Part shown: piece after piece, positions 1 through 6,401 of the stretch
Numbering within the stretch: position 1 is the first letter of the stretch
Layout of the letters: the number at the start of each line of letters is the position of its first letter
NCBI GenBank assembly: GCA_900549855.1
Contig: URPS01000074.1
Coordinates: forward strand, 1-6,809
Direction of reading: 5' to 3'
DNA length: 6,809 bases
DNA from: an uncultured bacterium
Lineage (GTDB): Bacteria > Cyanobacteriota > Vampirovibrionia > Gastranaerophilales > Gastranaerophilaceae
The notes under the pieces: generated by a model
Database searches by the model: none
Told to the model about the DNA's origin: nothing
The model's input: the letters and a program-made list of their open reading frames with translations, nothing else
Position numbers and translations under genes: made by a program

Positions 1-15
1 TGTGACTCTTTTTTA

Positions 16-91
16 TGGAGCGGAAGACGAGACTCGAACTCGCGACAGTCTGCTTGGAAGGCAGATACTCTACCAACTGAGCTACTTCCGC
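16..91 (-). tRNA. tRNA-Gly (anticodon UCC)
   Basis: Read on the minus strand this is a complete 76-nt cloverleaf that delivers glycine to GGA/GGG codons. The acceptor stem pairs GCGGAAG (91-85) with CTTCCGC (26-20), followed by discriminator U and an encoded CCA at 18-16. The D arm is GCTC/GAGT around AGTTGGTA. The anticodon stem TCTGC/GCAGA encloses loop CTTCCAA, giving anticodon TCC at 58-56. The T arm GCGAG/CTCGT encloses TTCGAGT with the expected TTC. All stems pair, with only terminal G-U wobbles. It lies downstream of the pilO-like gene on the same strand and has its own promoter candidate at 131-159. No terminator is visible in the 15 bases beyond it, so further tRNAs or genes may follow off the left edge. 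Confidence 0.97.
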
Positions 92-92
92 A

Positions 93-110
93 TACCCTCA
101 CTAGAGGATA
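93..110 (-). other. hairpin in the tRNA-Gly precursor leader
   Basis: On the minus strand TATCCTC and GAGGGTA pair over 7 bp (one G-U) around a TAGT loop, ending one base before the mature tRNA 5' end. It would sit in the precursor leader removed by RNase P. There is no U-tract after it, so it is not an obvious terminator. Its function is unknown and it may be chance. Confidence 0.4.
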
Positions 111-130
111 CTGTAAACTCTACAATGTAA

Positions 131-159
131 ATTCTACATTAAACAAAACTAATTTTCAA
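131..159 (-). promoter_or_regulatory. sigma-70-type promoter for tRNA-Gly
   Basis: On the minus strand TTGAAA (159-154) is separated by exactly 17 bases from TAGAAT (136-131), a close match to the housekeeping consensus. Initiation would fall near 124, giving a leader of roughly 30 bases before the tRNA. It lies in and just past the last codons of the pilO-like gene, so the tRNA can be transcribed independently of the envelope genes. A 6-bp inverted repeat, AATGTA (124-129) and TACATT (135-140), overlaps the -10 box and the start site. Confidence 0.6.
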
Positions 160-164
160 GTACC

Positions 165-809
165 TTATTGTGGTAATTCGCTTGTTGCACCATCCAAAGC
201 CGGAGATGAAGCCTCAACCTCTGTTGTATCTTCCGGTGCTGTATGCGCATATAGTCTTATACTCAATGTTGAAAGCAATATCTTTTTATCTTTTTCATAA
301 GGTTTAACTTCCAAATTGTTTATCTTTATATAATATGGATATTGATACAAATCTTGGATAAGTTTTCCTAGATTTACGTAATTAGATACCAATTCCATAT
401 TTACATCACATACAAAATATACATCTTTACCGAATTTTACAAATGCATCTGTTGATGGATTATAAGTATAATCTATTGACTTAATCTTTATAGAATTTGC
501 ATGAAGCATTTCAATCACATCGTTATACAACGTAAAAAATAATGTTTCATTTCCCAAATCTGCTTCTATAGGCGAGTAGATTTTCTTTTGAGAAGATGTA
601 ATTGAATTTTTTATTTTTTTAATTTTTGCTTGAACAATGCTCAATTTTTTCTGCAAATCTTCAACTTTTGCTTGTTTATCAGCTATGGTTGATTCAAGAG
701 ATTTTGATTCTACAAACTTAGGTTGTACAAGCATCACACCAACCACGATGAAAATCACAATTGCAATACAAAAACCTATTACTCCATAATATCTTTTATA
801 TTTATCCAT
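165..809 (-). CDS. pilO: PilO-like type IV pilus inner-membrane alignment protein
   Basis: This 214-residue bitopic inner-membrane protein probably pairs with the PilN-like part of the upstream gene product to form the alignment subcomplex linking the pilus motor to the periplasm. Seen: a short cytoplasmic N-terminus (MDKYKRYYG), one membrane helix at about residues 9-28, a lysine-rich coiled coil at about 36-77, then an alpha/beta region at about 88-190. That region contains the PilO-like stretch NYVNLGKLIQDLYQYPYYIK (about 143-162), in which a helix precedes a strand. The tail (about 191-214) is acidic and rich in Ser, Thr and Pro. Length fits PilO, which is usually about 200 residues. The start is supported by AGAAGGA about 6 bases before the ATG. 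The gene starts 11 bases after the pilMN-like stop, so the two are an operon. GspM of type II secretion has the same architecture and cannot be excluded. No pilP or pilQ follows; tRNA-Gly comes next. Confidence 0.72.
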   Translation of the reverse strand: MDKYKRYYGVIGFCIAIVIFIVVGVMLVQPKFVESKSLESTIADKQAKVEDLQKKLSIVQAKIKKIKNSITSSQKKIYSPIEADLGNETLFFTLYNDVIEMLHANSIKIKSIDYTYNPSTDAFVKFGKDVYFVCDVNMELVSNYVNLGKLIQDLYQYPYYIKINNLEVKPYEKDKKILLSTLSIRLYAHTAPEDTTEVEASSPALDGATSELPQ

Positions 810-820
810 TTTGAATCCTT

Positions 821-2485
821 CTAATTAGTTTCTTTAATTGGTTCTAAGCCTGGTAATACGTTATCAGCGTTATTATTTCCATCTGCCGGTTTATCACCGT
901 CTTTTTTCTCTTTTTTATTCAAATCAGGGTCGTTAGAAATTGCAAATTCATAAAAATCAGCATTCAATGATGTTAAAATTGAATCAGTGTTAATATCTTC
1001 TAAATCATTGTTTGCAGCTGCCGATTTAGATGCCAAACCTAGTTTTTGTAATTTAATATCAGAATCAGGATTATAATCCTTTATGCTTCTAAAGAAAGCA
1101 TAAACACTTTCTAAATTATCAGCTTGACCTTCTATTGTAGTTTTATCACCAAATTTAAGGTGAGTTAACCACAATTTTTTAGGGATTTCTGTTCCTACAA
1201 TCGTATAATAAGAATAGATGTTTTTATTGTGTACCAAACCGCCACGAATTTCATCACCTTCATCAAATAATTCTGTTGAAATATTTTCGTTAGCCTTCAA
1301 ATATTGTTCAATTTGATTAGCTTTATTATCAAGTTCTTCAACCTGTTCATTCAAATTTGCAACTTTTGTACTATAAAATATAAACAACGAACCGATTACA
1401 AGTCCCAACACAACTGCACAAATGCAGAACAAAGTAATCAAGAATTGGTTTGATAAAACAAATTTATGACCGAACAAAATAATCTCCGGCGGTTGTTCTG
1501 ATAAATAAACCTCCCCTAATGATTCATTAAATAAGTTAAAATGAGCATCTGAATATCTTTCAAAATCTCTGTAAATACAAGCTCCAATTACATCAAGTGA
1601 CAAAATCATTGCCATTTTTTCATCAACTTCAGGACCGCATTCCAAGAATGCTTCTTTTGAGAAACAGTTTGCTTCTTGATATGTTATTGGTGCAGAATAT
1701 GTTAATTTGCTTGCAAGTAATTCTGCGCTTATAACATTTGTTTTTGATACTACGCACAAGTACTTAGATGGAACATTCTTCAAAATAGGTGTAACAGTAG
1801 CTACAACAGTAGCATAGTTTTCTGCATCGCCGAGAACTTCACCAATACTAATTTTTTCTTCAATGCAATCAACATAATCCTTGCCATTCATTGACAGAAT
1901 TCGACAATGTGTATTATCAACCGTTAACAGAACCCAGTTTACATCTTCACTTACGTCAACACGCTGTTTATACATCAAGGCATTTAAAACAGAATTTACC
2001 GATGTATCAATTGCATAAAGCTTATAACCCAAATCTTTTATAATAAGTGCCATCTCAATAAGCATTTGCTTCTGAGCTGCAACATAAGCTATTTTGTTAA
2101 ACTGCATAGAAGAATTTGGTAGCTTAACGGCGCTAATTGCCGGTTCAGTATTCTTAAGAATAGGATGGTCAGCAACATCTTCTTCTAATGCATTAGAAAT
2201 TTGTCCATCCTCTAATGCTGCAGGATAGTCATTAACCTTAAATGTCACCGTTGGAATATTAATTACAACTGTGCTTCCTGGCGCAATCGCAAGTTCCATG
2301 AATAAATCTTGTAGCGCTTCTTTGAATAAATCCAAATCAGCAATCTCTCTGCGCGCATTATCATACTCTAGTTTTCTAATGCCGTATTTTAAGACAGTTT
2401 GAGTCGCAAAATCTATCTGAGCTACTTCCAAACCGACTTCTGGAGTAACGGACACACCTACTACTAAGCTCTTCATATTTGACAT
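821..2485 (-). CDS. PilM-PilN-like fusion protein (GspL-like architecture)
   Basis: This 554-residue protein appears to join the cytoplasmic actin-like PilM and the bitopic PilN of type IV pili. Residues 1 to about 310 resemble PilM: a first strand VVGVSVTPEVGLEV, the segment YKLYAIDTSVNSVLNAL (about 154-170), a second beta hairpin WVLLTVDNTHCRILSMNGK (about 184-202), and a final helix near DVIGACIYRDF (298-308). Then comes FNLFN (316-320), placed where PilN proteins carry their PilM-binding INLLP-type motif. A membrane helix follows at about 347-372, a coiled coil at about 373-400, and a periplasmic PilN-like domain at about 420-515. The tail (about 520-554) is Lys, Asp and Asn rich. The usual PilM glycine-rich phosphate and adenosine motifs are not recognisable, suggesting lost or altered ATP binding. 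The start at 2485 is favoured over Met4 because AGG at 2497-2495 is 9 bases upstream. GspL is the main alternative. The architecture is clear; the exact system is less so. Confidence 0.7.
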   Translation of the reverse strand: MSNMKSLVVGVSVTPEVGLEVAQIDFATQTVLKYGIRKLEYDNARREIADLDLFKEALQDLFMELAIAPGSTVVINIPTVTFKVNDYPAALEDGQISNALEEDVADHPILKNTEPAISAVKLPNSSMQFNKIAYVAAQKQMLIEMALIIKDLGYKLYAIDTSVNSVLNALMYKQRVDVSEDVNWVLLTVDNTHCRILSMNGKDYVDCIEEKISIGEVLGDAENYATVVATVTPILKNVPSKYLCVVSKTNVISAELLASKLTYSAPITYQEANCFSKEAFLECGPEVDEKMAMILSLDVIGACIYRDFERYSDAHFNLFNESLGEVYLSEQPPEIILFGHKFVLSNQFLITLFCICAVVLGLVIGSLFIFYSTKVANLNEQVEELDNKANQIEQYLKANENISTELFDEGDEIRGGLVHNKNIYSYYTIVGTEIPKKLWLTHLKFGDKTTIEGQADNLESVYAFFRSIKDYNPDSDIKLQKLGLASKSAAANNDLEDINTDSILTSLNADFYEFAISNDPDLNKKEKKDGDKPADGNNNADNVLPGLEPIKETN

Positions 2486-2517
2486 ATATCTATACCTGTT
2501 TCTTCCTATTTTTTTTT

Positions 2518-2546
2518 ATTGTACAATAAAACTTAAAATTTGTATA
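2518..2546 (-). promoter_or_regulatory. promoter candidate for the pilMN-pilO unit
   Basis: On the minus strand TATACA (2546-2541) as a weak -35 is followed by a 17-base spacer and TACAAT (2523-2518), one base off the -10 consensus. Initiation would be near 2511, inside a run of nine A on this strand (2517-2509), about 25 bases before the ATG. A ribosome site (AGGAAG at 2507-2502 and AGG at 2497-2495) lies between. The boxes overlap the opposing promoter candidate completely. Confidence 0.45.
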
Positions 2547-2548
2547 CA
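2519..2548 (+). promoter_or_regulatory. promoter candidate for rlmB-sigma-TPR unit
   Basis: TTGTAC (2519-2524) and TATACA (2543-2548), preceded by TG, are separated by 18 bases. Initiation would be near 2555, leaving about 50 untranslated bases before the rlmB ATG at 2608. A second, weaker set further right (TTAACA at 2551-2556 with TTTATA at 2575-2580, spacing 18) is an alternative. Confidence 0.4.
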
Positions 2549-2595
2549 GTTTAACAATAGTACATAAGGTGTATTTTATACAGAAATTATGTAGC

Positions 2596-2600
2596 AAAGG
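2596..2600 (+). promoter_or_regulatory. ribosome binding site deciding the rlmB start
   Basis: AAAGG ends 7 bases before the ATG at 2608. The longer reading from GTG at 2569 has its only purine-rich bases (AAGG) overlapping the start codon itself, and its extra 13 residues do not resemble the RlmB N-terminus. The ATG at 2608 is therefore preferred. Confidence 0.65.
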
Positions 2601-2607
2601 TTTAGTA

Positions 2608-3381
2608 ATGGAAAATGATGCAATTATATATGGCAAAAATGCTATAATAGAAGCTTTAGAGAGCGGAGAAAGAACTTTTAATAAAATTTTTATCTCTAAT
2701 ACTTCTCATTCTGATGTAAAAATTGAAAAAATAAAAGAACTCGCACAAAAGCGTGGAGTTATATTCCAATTTGTAGCTCCACAAAAACTTAATCAAATTG
2801 AACCGGAAGGACGACACCAAGGAGTTATTGCACAAATTGCTCCAGTAAAATATGTTGATTTAGACGATTTTATTGACGCAAACCGTTCAGAACGTTCTTC
2901 TGTAGTGATTTTAGATGGTGTAGAAGATTCACACAACGTAGGAGCAATCATTCGTTCTTGTGTTTGTGCGGGTGTTAAAGGAATTATTTTGCCATCAAGA
3001 CGTGGAGTTTTGATTAATTCTACGGTAGAAAAAACCAGTGCCGGCGCAGTTAATCATATATCAATAATTAAGGTTAACAGTCTTGTAAATGCGATACAAA
3101 GGCTAAAAGAAAACGACTATTGGGTAATTGCTTCTGACCATCACGCAAAAGATAATTACTATGATGTTGATTATACGGATATGAATTTTGCATTAATTAT
3201 GGGTGCTGAGCATGCCGGAGTTTCAAAATCATTATTAAAACTATCAGATTTTATCGTAAAGATTCCGATGTTAACAAATTTTAATTCTTTAAATGTTTCC
3301 AATGCAGCTGCTATAATATTGTTTGAAAGCACAAAACAATTACTCAACAAACAAAAAGCTGCAAATTCTAAGAAGAGGTAA
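2608..3381 (+). CDS. rlmB: 23S rRNA (guanosine-2'-O-)-methyltransferase RlmB, SpoU/TrmH family
   Basis: This cytoplasmic SAM-dependent enzyme would methylate the 2'-OH of a guanosine in the peptidyl-transferase P-loop of 23S rRNA (G2251 in E. coli numbering). With the ATG at 2608 it has 257 residues, close to the usual length of about 245. The N-terminal substrate-binding domain begins with IIYGKNAIIEAL (about residues 6-17) and ends near the family signature GRHQGVIA (about 68-75). The trefoil-knot SPOUT domain carries all three SpoU motifs: DSHNVGAIIRS (about 107-117) with its Asn and Arg, MGAEHAGVS (about 198-206) with its Glu, and IPM followed by NSLNVSNAAA (about 219-235). The C-terminus is short and basic. 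The end of the gene contains the ribosome site of the sigma gene, which starts 5 bases after the stop, suggesting coupled translation. TrmH-family paralogues acting on another rRNA site are possible but less likely. Confidence 0.92.
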   Translation: MENDAIIYGKNAIIEALESGERTFNKIFISNTSHSDVKIEKIKELAQKRGVIFQFVAPQKLNQIEPEGRHQGVIAQIAPVKYVDLDDFIDANRSERSSVVILDGVEDSHNVGAIIRSCVCAGVKGIILPSRRGVLINSTVEKTSAGAVNHISIIKVNSLVNAIQRLKENDYWVIASDHHAKDNYYDVDYTDMNFALIMGAEHAGVSKSLLKLSDFIVKIPMLTNFNSLNVSNAAAIILFESTKQLLNKQKAANSKKR

Positions 3382-3386
3382 GTAAA

Positions 3387-4385
3387 ATGGCTAAAAAGAG
3401 CGATACAATTAATTTAACAGTAGTAGATGATATTTCAGATGAAGGTGTAGATTTTAACAACATAGAGTCTGATGATGACGAAGAATCTATTGCAATCGAA
3501 GAACCTAAAACACAAGAGAGCCTTAATTCTGTCAATTCTGATGACTCTGTAAGAATCTATCTTCAACAGATAGGTAAAATTCCTTTGCTTACACCGGAAG
3601 AAGAATTGGAAGTTGCTAAGAAAATTTATGAAACACAAAGCGAAATTGCCCGAAAAGTTTTAATCAATGCAAACTTAAGACTTGTTGTTAGTATCGCAAA
3701 AAAATATATCGGAAGAGGACTTTCATTTCTTGATTTAATTCAAGAAGGCAACATGGGCTTGATTAAAGCTACAGAAAAATTTGATTACACAAAAGGTTAC
3801 AAATTTTCTACATATGCGACATGGTGGATTCAGCAGTCAATTACAAGAGCGATTGCGGACAAGGCAAGAATCATAAGATTACCAATCCACTTGATTGAGT
3901 CTATTAATAAAATTAAAAAAGCTACAATGGATTTGACAACTGAACTTGGCAGAATTCCTGTTAAACAAGAAATTGCAGACAAGATGGGAATTACGGTTGC
4001 AAAGTTGACTTCTATAATCAAGGCAACTCAGTCTACAATCAGTATTGATACGCCAACCGGACAAAAAGATGACTCTAACAAAATCATTGACTATATTGTT
4101 GATGAAAATACTGCAGCACCTGATTCTTTGGTATCACAAGAAAGTATGCTTGACGATATAAAAGGAATGTTAGAACAATTAAGCCAAAAAGAAAGAGATG
4201 TTTTAATTTTGAGATTTGGTCTAAATAATGACGGCAACAAAAAAACTTTGGATGAAATCGGCTCCATATATGGAGTTTCAAGAGAACGTATCAGACAAAT
4301 TGAAAACAGAGCGATTTCAAAATTGAAAAAACTCTGCAAAAACAAGAACTTAACTTCAGGATTGAAAAATTATTTTGGAGAATAA
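3387..4385 (+). CDS. rpoD: sigma-70 family RNA polymerase sigma factor (RpoD/SigA-like)
   Basis: This protein directs RNA polymerase to -10/-35 promoters. Its 332 residues begin with a very acidic, low-complexity stretch (about 10-50) in place of a recognisable region 1.1. Region 1.2 starts at DSVRIYLQQIGKIPLLTPEE (53-72). Region 2 runs from about 95 (NLRLVVSIAKKYIGRGLSFLDLIQ) through GYKFSTYATWWIQQSITRA (137-155) to RIIRLPIHL, with the aromatic and Gln/Thr residues expected for -10 melting and recognition. Region 3 spans about 170-240 and includes the DTPTGQKDDSNKIIDYIVDE finger (221-240). Region 4 spans about 248-316, with the helix-turn-helix TLDEIGSIYGVSRERIRQIE (287-306) for the -35 box. 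All regions are intact. AGAGG inside the rlmB end (3374-3378) lies 8 bases before the ATG. It could be the primary sigma or a group 2 factor; without the rest of the genome this is undecided. Confidence 0.93.
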   Translation: MAKKSDTINLTVVDDISDEGVDFNNIESDDDEESIAIEEPKTQESLNSVNSDDSVRIYLQQIGKIPLLTPEEELEVAKKIYETQSEIARKVLINANLRLVVSIAKKYIGRGLSFLDLIQEGNMGLIKATEKFDYTKGYKFSTYATWWIQQSITRAIADKARIIRLPIHLIESINKIKKATMDLTTELGRIPVKQEIADKMGITVAKLTSIIKATQSTISIDTPTGQKDDSNKIIDYIVDENTAAPDSLVSQESMLDDIKGMLEQLSQKERDVLILRFGLNNDGNKKTLDEIGSIYGVSRERIRQIENRAISKLKKLCKNKNLTSGLKNYFGE

Positions 4386-4414
4386 CATAAATTAACACAA
4401 GGGTAGTAATAAAA

Positions 4415-6178
4415 ATGACAGATATAAATAGAATTAATGAATTAGTTGGCGAGCAAGAATTTGAACAAGCACAAGAACTTATTATACCTGCTCTGGAAGC
4501 AGAACCCGACAATAAAGAACTTATCAAACTTGCCGGACTTATTGCAGTAAATCTTGATGAGTGGGAAGATGCCAGAAAACATTTTGAAACGGTTGTTAAA
4601 TACAATCCGGAAGATGCGACTTCTTATTACTACTTGGGCAATTGTTATGATAATTTGGGAGATTTGATTTCCGCAAAGAATGCTTATTTAACTGTTATAA
4701 AGCTGCGTCCTGAATATATTGAAGCTTATAAGAGCCTTTGTGTTACTTTGATGAAATTAAATGACTCAGAAGAAGCTATTAAATATGCGCTTCAAGCGTC
4801 AGCTATTGATTCTGATGATTATATCTTCGATTTTATTGTTGGCACAGCTTATATGAAAATAAAAGAGTTTTCTAAAAGTATTGAACCTTTCAAACGAGCT
4901 TTAGCAAAAGAACCTGAAAATTTAGGTACGCTCAACAGTCTGGGAACAGCTTGTATGGCAACCGGTAACACACCAGAAGCTATAAAATATTATCATATGG
5001 CATTAGATTTGAATCCTAAAAATCCTATGGCATATTATAATTTAGGTTCTGCTTATCAAATTCAACAAAAACACGAAGAAGCTTGCAAATACTTAGAAAA
5101 AGCAATTAAGCTTGATGATGAAGATGAAGGTTTTAAGGTTGCTTTAGCAATGTCTGAAATGAAATGCGGACGTTATGAAGATGCAGCAAGTGTTTATAAA
5201 AGCTTGTTGGTTTCACATCCTGAAAAAGAAAACTATAAATATAATCTTGTTACTTGCTACGAGGCAATGGGAGATATACATACAGCAATTTCGATGCTAG
5301 AAAAAATGGTTTTTATGAATCAAAAGTTCATTTTACCGGCTCAAAAATTGGCAGCTTTGTATATTAAAGTTAATCAGTTAGCAAAAGCAAAAGAAGTTTA
5401 TGACAACATTCTTTTGAAAAACAAACCATCAGCGGAAACTCTTCACCAGTATGCAATACTTTCTTCAAGCCTTTGTGACACTGATACAGCAGAAAGAATT
5501 CTAAAAAAAGTTATCAAAATGAATTCGAATATTGCAAAAGCGCATAAGGATTTAGGAATTATTTTCTTAAACAAGCGCTTGTTTGATTATGCAGAAGACG
5601 AGTTTAAGACAGCAATGCAGCTTGCTCCAAATGATTTTGAAATAATTTTTGAGTATGGAAACTTTTTATATTCAATTTCCAAAAATACAGATGCTGAAAG
5701 ATATTATCAAGAGGCTTTGGATTTGCAGCCGGAAAATATCTTGGCATTGACATTCATGGCTTTAAATAAGCTTATATTAAACCAGCTTGATGCTGCAAAA
5801 GATTATATTACAAAAGCTTTGAAAGTTAATCCTCACCACGAATATATTCAATTTTGTGCAGGAAGAATTTTTTATGCAAGAAAAGAATATGATGAAGCGA
5901 AACACTATTTAATTCACGCAGTTGAACAAAATCCTGATATTGAAACACAAAATACGCTCGCTCTAACGTATTATGAATTGGATGAGTATAATTCTGCTTT
6001 AAATATTTTCCAAAATCTTTTGGCTAAAAAGCCGGATAATATCTCAGTTCTTATGAGCATTGCCAAATGTTATGAAGGATTAAAAGACAACGATAAAGCT
6101 TTAGAATATTTGGATAAAGTTGTTACGATATTTCCGGAAGACGAAGAAGCGCATGAAATGATTAGAAGGCTTAGTTAG
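4415..6178 (+). CDS. TPR-repeat solenoid protein
   Basis: This 587-residue protein has no signal peptide or membrane helix and is probably a cytoplasmic protein-protein scaffold; its partner is not evident. It is almost entirely tetratricopeptide repeats. Pro or a substitute falls at a 34-residue spacing (about 31, 65, 99, 133, 167, 201, 235, 269, 303, 338, 371, 405, 439, 473, 507, 540, 574). The usual signatures occur before them, such as YYYLGNCYDNLGD (71-83), AYYNLGSAYQIQQ (206-218), LNSLGTACMATGN (173-185) and EAIKYYHMALDLNP (188-201). That makes about 16-17 units, enough for roughly two superhelical turns, with no separate catalytic domain. AAGGG at 4399-4403 is 11 bases from the ATG, a slightly long spacing. 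The gene starts 29 bases after the sigma stop, so it is probably in that operon; a weak promoter (TTGAAA at 4362 with CATAAA at 4386) is possible. Some large TPR proteins are O-GlcNAc-transferase-like, but no glycosyltransferase domain follows here. Confidence 0.88.
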   Translation: MTDINRINELVGEQEFEQAQELIIPALEAEPDNKELIKLAGLIAVNLDEWEDARKHFETVVKYNPEDATSYYYLGNCYDNLGDLISAKNAYLTVIKLRPEYIEAYKSLCVTLMKLNDSEEAIKYALQASAIDSDDYIFDFIVGTAYMKIKEFSKSIEPFKRALAKEPENLGTLNSLGTACMATGNTPEAIKYYHMALDLNPKNPMAYYNLGSAYQIQQKHEEACKYLEKAIKLDDEDEGFKVALAMSEMKCGRYEDAASVYKSLLVSHPEKENYKYNLVTCYEAMGDIHTAISMLEKMVFMNQKFILPAQKLAALYIKVNQLAKAKEVYDNILLKNKPSAETLHQYAILSSSLCDTDTAERILKKVIKMNSNIAKAHKDLGIIFLNKRLFDYAEDEFKTAMQLAPNDFEIIFEYGNFLYSISKNTDAERYYQEALDLQPENILALTFMALNKLILNQLDAAKDYITKALKVNPHHEYIQFCAGRIFYARKEYDEAKHYLIHAVEQNPDIETQNTLALTYYELDEYNSALNIFQNLLAKKPDNISVLMSIAKCYEGLKDNDKALEYLDKVVTIFPEDEEAHEMIRRLS

Positions 6179-6238
6179 ATGCGTAGATGATTTGATGCGA
6201 AGAGGCTAATAAGCAAAGCACATCAATCAATATTATTG

Positions 6239-6372
6239 CGTCATTGCGAGAAAATTGATACATTGGTATTGTAGGCTTACTTGAAACTTTGGGAATTTTC
6301 GTGGCAATCCAAATATCTAAAATAGAATTACAAGCCTGACGACTGGATTGCTTCGCTTCCGCTCGCAATGAC
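6239..6372. repeat. nested inverted-repeat element (MITE-like, GTCATTGCGAG class)
   Basis: The outer arms GTCATTGCGAG (6240-6250) and CTCGCAATGAC (6362-6372) are perfect 11-bp inverted repeats. Inside them GCAATCCA (6304-6311) and TGGATTGC (6344-6351) form a second 8-bp pair. The right end continues as GGATTGCTTCGCTTCCGCTCGC, the typical form of a dispersed repeat family known from several AT-rich and alphaproteobacterial genomes. The left arm lacks the matching GCGAAGC stretch, so the copy is degenerate or rearranged. It carries no transposase and would depend on one elsewhere, if it is mobile at all. Family assignment is by resemblance only. Confidence 0.6.
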
Positions 6373-6401
6373 AAAAAATGCACCTACTAGCAAGTAGGGT
6401 G
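6373..6401 (-). terminator. rho-independent terminator of rimO
   Basis: On the minus strand CACC-C-TACT (6401-6393) pairs with AGTAGGTG (6388-6381) around a TGCT loop, an 8-bp stem with one bulged C. It is followed two bases later by six U (6378-6373). It lies 46 bases past the rimO stop, in the right orientation. The repeat element begins directly after the U-tract. Confidence 0.65.

Noticed and set aside
1..15. T-run left of tRNA-Gly as its terminator
   Set aside because: On the tRNA's own strand it is an A-run with no preceding hairpin besides the tRNA itself.
2569..2607. Longer rlmB reading from GTG at 2569
   Set aside because: The AAGG overlaps the start codon, the extra 13 residues are unlike RlmB, and ATG 2608 has AAAGG at 7 bases.
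3435..4605. Several antisense frames of 60-104 codons under the sigma and TPR genes
   Set aside because: They are shadows of strongly conserved coding sequence on the plus strand and have no recognisable motifs.
6179..6238. Possible terminator for the TPR gene (TTGATG at 6192-6197 with CATCAA at 6221-6226)
   Set aside because: The stem is only 6 bp with a 23-base loop and no T-run follows, so I do not call it.
6171..6383. A 70-codon minus-strand frame across the TPR/rimO gap
   Set aside because: It is read through the inverted-repeat element; peptides such as SLRAEAKQSS are typical by-products of translating this repeat. There is no convincing ribosome site.
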